Below, in pieces: positions 10,932 to 18,837 of a stretch of DNA of 64,000 nt; the stretch's first letter is position 1, and each line of letters opens with the position of its first letter. The notes under the pieces are model-generated. The model made no database searches and was not told the DNA's origin. It saw nothing but the letters and a program-made list of their open reading frames with translations. The DNA comes from Tetrapisispora phaffii CBS 4417 (lineage: Eukaryota > Ascomycota > Saccharomycetes > Saccharomycetales > Saccharomycetaceae). Where the stretch lies: positions 248,001 to 312,000 of the forward strand of contig NC_016532.1 in assembly GCF_000236905.1 (NCBI RefSeq), written 5' to 3'. The position numbers and the translations under genes are program-made.

Positions 10932-13067
10932 TTAGAATTGAAAATGTAATTTGGAGATCAAGCTATCAATGGATTCAAAATTCATTTCATTTTGAGCAAA
11001 TGATTGATGTCTTTCTGAATTAATATGCATATCTAATCTTTCGTATTTAACACGACAGTTTTCACAATATCCAGAATTTTTCATAATTGCAGGTTCTTTA
11101 GTTTGTTGTTGTTGATGCTGTTGTTGTATTTTTGTTGTTGCAGTTTTTTTGGTTAACGCTTTACTTGCTGTGGATGCTTCGTCATTATCATTCTGATTAT
11201 TTTGTGACTTTTGATTATTTTGTAACTTTTGATTATTCTTTTCTTCATCTAAATTTGGATTTGTATTGGAAGCTCCTGTATTCTCATGTACCTTGTTAGT
11301 TGACACAAATTGGTTGTTCGTATTTGATTTAACTCCAAGTTTACGATCGACGACAAATCTACTTAATGATTTCAAGTTTTTGCTCATGACACTAGATTTT
11401 GTTGGCCCAAGACCATTTCCAAATGAGGTAGCCACGTCATTAGACTGATGAACACCACTTGCTCTAATCTCTTGTGGAAATCTATTAACAACTTTTGAAT
11501 TACATAGATCGTTTGGAAATTCTTCAGTTTCTTGTCTAGTTAATGTGCCTAATAGCTTCTGATGGTTAAGTGAAAGGGTACTTAAACTTTTTCTGTCTGG
11601 AAGTTGTAAAGGCTCTTTCCAATTTGTTTCACCAGGTTCATTTGCCTGCGTAATATAATCTTCATTTTCATCTTTATCAGGAAGTAAGCTAGTCACTTTA
11701 GAATCTTCACGATCTTCATTCTTTTTTTCGGTTTCTATCTCATTAACAGTAGGCGTTCCTTTTGTAGTATCTTCTTCAACCAATTGATCTGCTGTATTTG
11801 TATGAGAATGATCAGTTAACTGTTTTAAATCTTCCCCAGCCTTTTGTTCAATATCATTCTTGGAATATGAGACTGTCAAAAGCTGTTGCCATTTATCGTA
11901 ACACTGTTTAGAGTCTAAGCAAATATGTGGGATAACCACGAACTGGGTTTTATCAGCATTTGGTTCAGCATGATACTGATATAACTGTCTTAATCTTAAT
12001 GCATATGATTTATTTGATTTATCACGCGTGTACCTTTTCACTACACGCTTATAGGACATTTCGTCACATGCACCATCCCCAATGAATGGGCATCTTCCGA
12101 AAGTACCATATTTTAAAGTTGGATACGGAAGGTTATTAATATCTGCTAATTCTTGAGGTTTCCATTCTAATGTTAGTATAGGTGCCCATGTCTGCCATAG
12201 ATCATACATGTAAATATATGAATGTTTAAAATAATGAACATCATCTCTTTTTGTTCTTGGATCTCTATCTGATGGACCGTATAATTTTTCATTTTGTAAT
12301 AAATTAGATAGCGATGTTGTTGTATGCAACAAACTGTTTTTTGATTTTTCAAGTTGATCTAGATGTACGTCTAAGTTTTTCAAGAATCTAGTTGATTTTT
12401 CATAATTCCAAACTTTCATATAATTTTTCTTGGCTCTTGACAACACATCAGTATCTTGTAATAGATATATTTTTTCAGTCGATCTTCTTGTAATGACTAT
12501 CGTAACACTAGTATCAAAAAATTGTGTAATTTGAGCTCCTAAGAATGCAAACCCTTTCCTCAATAAATCTCTCTTTTTCTCCAATTTAATTTTCATGTAT
12601 TTACTAATATCAGTATCATCAGTGGTGTCGAAATATATTTTTGATTCCCTTTTCATAATTTTTTTCCAATTATTTTGCCATTCCAGTAATTCATTCAACG
12701 ATACTTTATTTTGCTTACTATTAGTATTTTTATTAGCATTATTAGTACTTTTATTAGCATCATTATTAGTATTATCGGTTTGATCGTTAAATTTATCTAT
12801 CTTTGCATTGATTCCATTAATATGTACCACTGCACCTTCAATTGATCTATTTCGTTCAATTTTAGGTCTTTTTCTAGGATCATTATTGTTTATTTGTTCC
12901 AGTTTTTCCAATGACCTTTTTTTAAGAACAGGCTTTACGTTTTCCATCGCACTAGTTATATCAACATTCTTAGTCTTCAAATTAGCATGCGTATCTGTAT
13001 TTGTGTGAGCGTTTGCGTCAGTTGCTTTCAATGGAGATCTGTGAGCTAATTTTGTAGGTGATATCAT
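10932..13067 (-). CDS. DBF4: Dbf4, regulatory subunit of the Cdc7 kinase
   Basis: Activates and targets Cdc7 (DDK), which phosphorylates Mcm2-7 to fire replication origins. The 711 residues compare with 704 in S. cerevisiae. The start MISPTKLAHRSPLKA parallels the known N-terminus. A BRCT-like N motif (FAFLGAQITQFFDTSVTIVITRR) is near residue 175, an M motif (WKPQELADINNLPYP, then KYGTFGRCPFIG) near residues 300-325, and the C-terminal CCHH zinc finger is intact: Cys668, Cys671, His681, His687. The linker between M and C is long and polar with a glutamine run from CAA/CAG repeats (about 11105-11140). It is the ortholog of YDR052C. A Reb1-type CGGGTAA lies upstream at 13448-13454. Confidence 0.95.
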   Translation of the reverse strand: MISPTKLAHRSPLKATDANAHTNTDTHANLKTKNVDITSAMENVKPVLKKRSLEKLEQINNNDPRKRPKIERNRSIEGAVVHINGINAKIDKFNDQTDNTNNDANKSTNNANKNTNSKQNKVSLNELLEWQNNWKKIMKRESKIYFDTTDDTDISKYMKIKLEKKRDLLRKGFAFLGAQITQFFDTSVTIVITRRSTEKIYLLQDTDVLSRAKKNYMKVWNYEKSTRFLKNLDVHLDQLEKSKNSLLHTTTSLSNLLQNEKLYGPSDRDPRTKRDDVHYFKHSYIYMYDLWQTWAPILTLEWKPQELADINNLPYPTLKYGTFGRCPFIGDGACDEMSYKRVVKRYTRDKSNKSYALRLRQLYQYHAEPNADKTQFVVIPHICLDSKQCYDKWQQLLTVSYSKNDIEQKAGEDLKQLTDHSHTNTADQLVEEDTTKGTPTVNEIETEKKNEDREDSKVTSLLPDKDENEDYITQANEPGETNWKEPLQLPDRKSLSTLSLNHQKLLGTLTRQETEEFPNDLCNSKVVNRFPQEIRASGVHQSNDVATSFGNGLGPTKSSVMSKNLKSLSRFVVDRKLGVKSNTNNQFVSTNKVHENTGASNTNPNLDEEKNNQKLQNNQKSQNNQNDNDEASTASKALTKKTATTKIQQQHQQQQTKEPAIMKNSGYCENCRVKYERLDMHINSERHQSFAQNEMNFESIDSLISKLHFQF

Positions 13068-13705
13068 TATGTAAATGTATCTTTATCTTATGCACTACAA
13101 CAAGTTAAACTGTGATATTAAAATAAATAAACAACTAAATGGATTTAACTCAACCTAGTCAAACCAAAATTATCGTCAATGTTTTTTTTTACCAGCAAGT
13201 CAAACGTGACCACCCAGACTCCTTATTTTGTAGATAAAATTCTCAAGAAACTAAACGTCGAATTGAATCAAAACTAGATCATTTATAAGCGTATAATTGT
13301 AAGTATAATGATTTATCCTTTATAGATATTAATGTATTTATATATATATGTTTTCGTGTATTATTAAAATTGTGCAATTTTTCTTCTTCTCCCGATTAAA
13401 TTACAGGCGCGAGATTAGTGATTATGGTGTTTCGAGTAGAGAGGGACCGGGTAATGAGAACAGTGTCAGTTAAGTATTAAATTTAAAAGGTGTCTTTGGA
13501 TGTTTATTAAAGTAAGATGATTCAATGTACTCTCGTTAATGAAAATAAGCATTTGATCAACAATTGATGCACTAGTGTCCCAATAATGAATCATTCCTTT
13601 ATATATTTTCCGTAAAAATAAAATAAAATGTGAAATAAAGTATAATAAAACGAATCCAATTAATAGTTACTATTTCTATGCCTTTATTTGTAAATATTTG
13701 TATGC
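13068..13705. promoter_or_regulatory. DBF4 upstream region / SLM4 3' flank
   Basis: No gene. It serves as the DBF4 promoter and the SLM4 downstream flank. CGGGTAA, the Reb1 core, is at 13448-13454 (plus strand). A GC-richer patch at about 13390-13460 contains GGCGCGAG but no exact MCB. The remainder is AT-rich. Confidence 0.5.
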
Positions 13706-14233
13706 TTATTCTAATTTATATTCAAATAGACTCCTAAATGAGAGTATCGATGCTTTCATTTTTTTCACTAGCAATCCATATGGATACTCGTTGCTAGCTA
13801 TAAACAATAATAGGATATCGCTCTTTGGTAATTGCGCGACACATGCACGCAATCGTTCTAATTCATATATGTATACTCTTGTAATTAGAGGTTCAGTTGT
13901 ATCTGAATCCATCCCAAACCCTTGAGTGGCTGCCTTTGGTATCTCATACGTGTAACAACTCGTTGTTGTTTGCTCCGACGGGGTATTTTCATCATCAACC
14001 CATTTTTCTTTAACCAAAAGACTCATCACTTTTACATTATTCACCGAATGAGCATCTGACGAGCCAAATCCATTCTCATCAGTGTTAGACATGGCGAACG
14101 ATAAAACAGAACCTGTTGTGCCAGATACTAACGCAGACGATTGTAATTTATTTGATTCATATGAAATCAATGGAATAGCAATTGAATCCAAAGTGGATTC
14201 TAACACTTCTTTTATATTTTTGGAATTCAACAT
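13706..14233 (-). CDS. SLM4: Slm4/Ego3, EGO complex (Ragulator-like) subunit
   Basis: A small roadblock-type scaffold of the vacuolar EGO complex, which anchors the Gtr1-Gtr2 GTPases and so links amino acid supply to TORC1 and microautophagy. I place the start at 14233 (MLNSKNIKEVLES). The open frame extends further upstream only through a TTG codon, and the S. cerevisiae protein begins MVMLHSKN, so this start fits. Length is 175 residues against 162. Conserved stretches include SVNNVKVMSLLVKEKW, YIYELERLRACVAQLP and SDILLLFIASNEYPYGLLVKKM. It is the ortholog of YBR077C. It lies between DBF4 and CDC34, which are its sister-track neighbours (YDR). Confidence 0.93.
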   Translation of the reverse strand: MLNSKNIKEVLESTLDSIAIPLISYESNKLQSSALVSGTTGSVLSFAMSNTDENGFGSSDAHSVNNVKVMSLLVKEKWVDDENTPSEQTTTSCYTYEIPKAATQGFGMDSDTTEPLITRVYIYELERLRACVAQLPKSDILLLFIASNEYPYGLLVKKMKASILSFRSLFEYKLE

Positions 14234-14581
14234 AATTATCCCTGATTCTCTTTTTAATGACAAAAGCTTTAGGAATTACTCTGACTAATGTGTATGTAAT
14301 AATATTCAAACAATATGAATCATAAATATATGTTTGATCTTTTATTTTAGTTTTAATTAGTTTTAATATAAATTTAAATTCAATTTTCACTTTTATGTAT
14401 AAATATGCAGTATAAAATTGCAAAAGCGAAAATTTATTAAAACGTTAAAGGGTTAAATTAAATATAACAAAAAAGAGTAAATGAAATAAATAATTTTTAA
14501 AGCATTTTAATATTAATTAAATATCTATACTTATATTTCAGAAGATAAACTCATAATATTAATGATAGTACTAGTTATATA
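14234..14581. other. Intergenic, SLM4 start to CDC34 end
   Basis: About 350 nt, very AT-rich, holding the SLM4 promoter and the CDC34 3' end. Apparent small reading frames that overlap here on either strand are antisense or out-of-frame shadows. No discrete site was recognised. Confidence 0.5.
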
Positions 14582-15889
14582 TTAAAAAACAAAGCGATTA
14601 ATTTTGATAACGAAAAGTCGATATCGACGCCATTGATGGGCATTATATTCATTGGACAATTTTTTGTTCTTCTTCCAAATCTGCGTCTGTGTTTTTGGTT
14701 GCTTTCTATCCATGACACTTTCATTATCAACACTATCATCTTCATCGTCATTATCATTGTAATAGCCGATGTCTTCATCTTCATCATCTTCAAAATTACC
14801 TTTATAGTTGTAAATATCATCATTCTCCTTTCCATATATCAAGGCTTCTTGATTTCGTTTATCATTATCAGTAGTACTGTTATTATAAGTGCCGTCATTG
14901 ATATCGTCACCATAAATGTCATCATCACCTCCCATGTTGTTATCTACATCCACATTATCATCTTCATCTAAATCACTATCATACCAAAAATTATCAGCCA
15001 AATTATGTGTAATATTTGCAATATTTCCTTGAACCGAAGTTGAGTTAGAATTATGAATTGTGTTTATGCTGTTGTATATGCTGTTATTACCATTATTATC
15101 ACTGTTACTGAGACGGTTATCTTGGTCACCTGGTGTATTAATGCTATCATGACTTACGAGTGTGCTATTGTTTTGAATTTGATTTCCATTATGGTTTTGA
15201 TTATTGGATATATTCTCATTGTTGTTGGATGATTGCTGCTGCTGCTTTTGCTTTTGCTGTTGTTGGTTTGTTGTGGTATTTATATTCAAGTTTCCATTAG
15301 AAGTATTATAACCTGAAAGATTATTAACTGAGATATAAGCGAGATTGCCACTGACCGGCATAACAAAACCTTTTGGAATATCTTGTTTTGATCTTTCAAC
15401 CTCCATTTTGATTCTTTGCTTGTATTGTTCCGGATTCTTTCTATAATCGACAGCTGCATCGACATTTGCAGGGGAAGAAATATTTGGATCTTCCAACAAA
15501 GAAACGATCGAGATCAAAACACTCTCAACGGATTGCACCGGGGACCACGTTTCTGCATCTAGTTCATCTGTCATTGGGTCACCAGATTGATGAAGAATGG
15601 AAATACATAGCCTACCGTCCCTATAAACATTTGGATGATAAATAGCAGGGGTGAATCTAAACTGTGGAGGAGAAAATGGGAAGTCATCCGGGAATCTCAT
15701 TTGAGCTTTGAAATAACCACCATGATAAATAGACTCCTCATTTAACACCATAACACCAATATTCCAAACAAAAATATTCGAATCATCTTCTAGATTAATA
15801 TGAAAAGAAGGTATAGACTTCTTTGGATCTGTCAGCTCCCTATATTGTCGTAACAATAGACTAGCAGCTGTGCTTTTGCGGTTACTCAT
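14582..15889 (-). CDS. CDC34: Cdc34 ubiquitin-conjugating enzyme (SCF E2); tail probably frameshifted
   Basis: E2 enzyme of the SCF ligases that ubiquitinates Sic1 and other targets at G1/S. The UBC fold (residues 1-170) is nearly identical to S. cerevisiae, with active-site Cys95 in GRLCISIL and the family's acidic insertion loop (HQSGDPMTDELDAETWS). As annotated it has 435 residues against 295. The extra length is a Gln/Asn-rich insertion (about 205-290) before the conserved acidic SCF-binding tail (DNFWYDSDLDEDD ... SVMDRKQP). After VMDRKQP (residue 398) this frame runs into 37 basic/hydrophobic residues unlike the family. One extra A in the A5 run (14692-14696) would instead give KNTDADLEEEQKIVQ and a stop at 14649-14651. 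This is either a sequence error or a real indel. Ortholog of YDR054C. Confidence 0.96.
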   Translation of the reverse strand: MSNRKSTAASLLLRQYRELTDPKKSIPSFHINLEDDSNIFVWNIGVMVLNEESIYHGGYFKAQMRFPDDFPFSPPQFRFTPAIYHPNVYRDGRLCISILHQSGDPMTDELDAETWSPVQSVESVLISIVSLLEDPNISSPANVDAAVDYRKNPEQYKQRIKMEVERSKQDIPKGFVMPVSGNLAYISVNNLSGYNTSNGNLNINTTTNQQQQKQKQQQQSSNNNENISNNQNHNGNQIQNNSTLVSHDSINTPGDQDNRLSNSDNNGNNSIYNSINTIHNSNSTSVQGNIANITHNLADNFWYDSDLDEDDNVDVDNNMGGDDDIYGDDINDGTYNNSTTDNDKRNQEALIYGKENDDIYNYKGNFEDDEDEDIGYYNDNDDEDDSVDNESVMDRKQPKTQTQIWKKNKKLSNEYNAHQWRRYRLFVIKINRFVF

Positions 15890-16542
15890 GATCTTATAAC
15901 TTGGCTTATTATGACCTTATTCTACTTCTTACTGTATGAGTCAAGATAACTTTTTTTTCAGTAGACTTGTATCTTTTAAAAAGCAGTAAACAATAGAGTT
16001 GAAGACAGAGACAATAAAACTTTATAAACAATTTTTTTAAATGGTTGTTAAAAGATAAAAAAAGTGTTTCTAACTGTAGATGTATGTGTATGTGTCTGTT
16101 TTAGTTTACAAAGAGTTACAAGTTCACTATAAAAACTAAAAACGAAAAAATCATCGTCAAAAAAATAATTATTAATAATCGCAAAAAAAGTAAAAGAGGA
16201 AACAAACCAGGGAACTAAGCGTTGCCCCATCAGAGACAAAGAGAAGATTTTAAATAGATGATGTTCTATGGATTGGTTGATCTGTAACAGTTATGAGTAG
16301 ATATATACTATTAATAATGCGATTAAAGTGGCCACAATGCCTTAATAGCTCTGATACACACACAAACAAACACACACTTAAGTATGTATAAGTGTATATG
16401 ACTAAGAAAGTGTGTTTTAGCTGTACTTTATTACGAGATGTCCGGGTACTAGACCAAGAGTGGAGGGTAAACGGTGTTTTGGATGATTTCTTGCACTGCA
16501 TGGTCATGGTCATGGTCATGGTAATGGCAAGAAGACTCTAAC

Positions 16543-16586
16543 CATAGCATACCATAGCACGCCATGGCGTGCTATGGTATGCTATG
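16543..16586. repeat. 44-nt perfect palindrome
   Basis: The sequence equals its own reverse complement over all 44 nt. The half-site starts CATAGCATACCATAGCAC and the centre is GCCATGGC between 16564 and 16565. It ends abruptly on both sides. It is within the CDC34/ECM33 divergent promoter and could extrude as a cruciform or fold as an RNA hairpin. It has no resemblance to the other palindromes in the window. Confidence 0.95.
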
Positions 16587-16594
16587 TGAAGTAG

Positions 16595-16622
16595 GTTCTA
16601 GCATGCCACAGCATGCTAGAAC
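16595..16622. repeat. Hairpin with 12-bp arms
   Basis: Arms GTTCTAGCATGC and GCATGCTAGAAC are perfectly complementary around a CACA loop. It sits 8 nt after the 44-nt palindrome, making a tandem pair of stem-loops. Confidence 0.93.
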
Positions 16623-17225
16623 TGTATGTCCCCCCCCTTTGTGATTCCTATGCCGTTTGGCAATGATAACACCGCTGTCTTGTTCTCATCTGATTGTAAC
16701 TTTTGCTGTTGCGATGTCCCTTTCCCTTTTAGGAGATTGGAAATTACTGAACACAGCGATTTGATATTTATTTTTTTCAGAATTTCCTTTTTAGGTCATG
16801 GCGAGTTATCATATTAGTCTGTTTTCTGGGTTCCTCTCAGGGATATTCTGAGTGGCAAGAGATAAAAAGCAATTGTTATTGGCATTCTCTATGGGCATTT
16901 TAGGAAAGAGCATCGAGGTAAGTTCGAAACAGTATTCTGATCTGGGATCGAGATATACACATGGCTTGTCAATTGGTTTCAGGTGGCATTGATGGTCGCA
17001 ACAAACTTGCTTGCGAGGTGGTATGGGATGGCTGGTCCAGCTTCTTACAGCGATTCACCAGCCATTGCAACGAGAATTGCAACAAATTTTAAATTATAAA
17101 TAGAGACCATATTCTTATGAAAAAAAGTATTTCTATCTTCTGTTAGTTTATAATAAATAACGTAACACAACTCAACACAAGACAACACAACAAAACAACG
17201 CTACATTAGTTGGAAATAATTAAAA

Positions 17226-18500
17226 ATGAAATTCTCAAACGTTTTAGTTTCCGGTGCTATTTTATCATCTGCAGCTTCAGCTGCAAGTACAACAAAATCG
17301 ATCCCATCCTCATGTACTATCAATTCATCAAAAGCAACTGCAACTGCTCAAACGGATTTAGACGCTTTCTCAGGTTGTGAAACTTTGGTTGGTGATTTGA
17401 CAATCACTGGTGATCTAGGTAACGCTGCTATCGCCACTGTTAAGAAAATTGAAGGTTCTTTAAAAGTTTTTAACGCTACAAACTTGAATACTTTAGCTGC
17501 CGATGCTTTAGAAGAAGTTACCGATAGTTTGATCTTACAACAATTAACTATTTTATATTCTGCTTCCTTCGGTTCATTATCCTCAGTCGATTCTATCCAA
17601 TTGGTTACTTTGCCGGCTCTTCAAACTTTCACCTCCACATTGGAAAGTGCAAGCGAAATTATCATTTCTGATACTAGTTTGGAATCCATCGAAGGTTTCT
17701 CAAACTTACAAACTGTTAGTACTTTTAACATTAACAATAACAAATATTTAACTGAAATCGATTCATCTTTGAAAAACATCACAACTTCCTTAATTTTATC
17801 TTCAAATAATAAAGAAACTGAAGCTTCTTTTGATGATTTAACTTGGGCAAACAATATTACTATCAGTGCTGTCGCTTCTTTATCTTTCGAAAGTTTAAAG
17901 AAGGTTAATGCTTCTTTCTCTGTTTTGAATAACACCATTGACTCTTTGGATTTATCTAAATTAACTACTGTCGGTGGTTCTTTATCATTCGAAGAAAACA
18001 ATGACCTAACTTCTTTAGACTGCAAAAACTTAACTACTGTTGGTGGTGCTTTAGTTATCGGTAACAACACTGATTTAACAAACATCGATGGTTTCGCTAA
18101 TGTTACCACCATCGCTGGTGCTTTAGAAGTTATTGGTTCTTTCCACAACTTAGATTTATCTTCCTTAAAGTCTGTAAAAGGTGGTGCCGATATCGAAACG
18201 ACTGCTACTAACTTCACATGCTCTGCTATCGACAAACTACATTCTAATGGTGTCATCGAAGGTGATTCTTACCAATGTTCTGTTCCAGTTTCTTCTTCAA
18301 GTTCCAGTTCCAGTTCCAGTTCCACCTCTGCCTCAAGTAGTTCTACCCATTCTTCCACAATGAAAACTTCCACTACTTCTGGTGCTTCTAGTTCTTCTCG
18401 TTCTTTAACTTCTCACGGTGCTGCCGTTGGTTCTTTCGAAAATGCTTCTTTCGTTAGCATTTTCTATGCCATTGCCGCCGTTCTGGTATCTTTACTTTAA
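17226..18500 (+). CDS. ECM33: Ecm33/Pst1-family GPI-anchored cell wall protein
   Basis: A GPI-anchored plasma membrane/cell wall glycoprotein needed for normal wall integrity. The 424 residues compare with 429 in S. cerevisiae Ecm33. It has a signal peptide (about 1-19, MKFSNVLVSGAILSSAASA), then receptor-L/leucine-rich-like repeats with many N-glycosylation sequons and the signature VTLPALQTFTSTL and FNINNNKYL. A Ser-rich stalk (about 350-395) and a hydrophobic C-terminus (FYAIAAVLVSLL) typical of GPI addition follow. It sits next to CDC34 and TIF32, so it matches both YBR078W (ECM33) and its duplicate YDR055W (PST1). S. cerevisiae ECM33 has a 5' intron; this frame runs uninterrupted from the ATG. 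Confidence 0.94.
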   Translation: MKFSNVLVSGAILSSAASAASTTKSIPSSCTINSSKATATAQTDLDAFSGCETLVGDLTITGDLGNAAIATVKKIEGSLKVFNATNLNTLAADALEEVTDSLILQQLTILYSASFGSLSSVDSIQLVTLPALQTFTSTLESASEIIISDTSLESIEGFSNLQTVSTFNINNNKYLTEIDSSLKNITTSLILSSNNKETEASFDDLTWANNITISAVASLSFESLKKVNASFSVLNNTIDSLDLSKLTTVGGSLSFEENNDLTSLDCKNLTTVGGALVIGNNTDLTNIDGFANVTTIAGALEVIGSFHNLDLSSLKSVKGGADIETTATNFTCSAIDKLHSNGVIEGDSYQCSVPVSSSSSSSSSSSTSASSSSTHSSTMKTSTTSGASSSSRSLTSHGAAVGSFENASFVSIFYAIAAVLVSLL

Positions 18501-18837
18501 ATATTATTACTAAATGTGATCATATTTCAAACTGACCCAAACAAAAGACTCATTTGCATACTAAACAACATTAGATATCTAAACTTTGTAATCTTAGATA
18601 TATTTATAATTTAAAAAAACATAACTCTGCATTAAAAAGAAAATTCCAATTATTTATATCAATATCGAAGAATATATAGAGATCATTGGTCAAGTCGACA
18701 GTACATGCATAATTTGAGTGCTAAATAATTAATATAATGTTTTGATTAATAAAATATTATTTATTAACTTTGATCTCTTTGATAAAAATGTGTTGACATA
18801 TATAAAAAGTACAGAATCTATATATCATCTATTCACC
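18501..18837. terminator. Convergent 3' region, ECM33 / TIF32
   Basis: 337 nt between two converging stop codons, AT-rich with several TATATA and AATAAA-like elements suitable for yeast 3' end formation on both strands. No gene is seen. Confidence 0.45.

Larger units (their letters stand above)
15890..17225. promoter_or_regulatory. Divergent promoter region, CDC34 / ECM33
   Basis: 1.3 kb with no convincing gene, and GC-richer than most flanks between 16400 and 17100. It holds a TGGTCA hexamer repeat (about 16499-16522), a 44-nt perfect palindrome (16543-16586), a second hairpin (16595-16622) and a stem with 9-bp arms ATGGCTGGT / ACCAGCCAT (17028-17036 and 17057-17065). A TATA box TATAAATA is at 17095-17102, about 125 nt before the ECM33 ATG; the leader is rich in ACAACA. 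Confidence 0.6.

Noticed and set aside
14633..14971. 112-codon plus-strand frame rich in Ile/Val across the CDC34 tail
   Set aside because: It is the antisense shadow of the GAT/GAC-rich acidic tail of CDC34.
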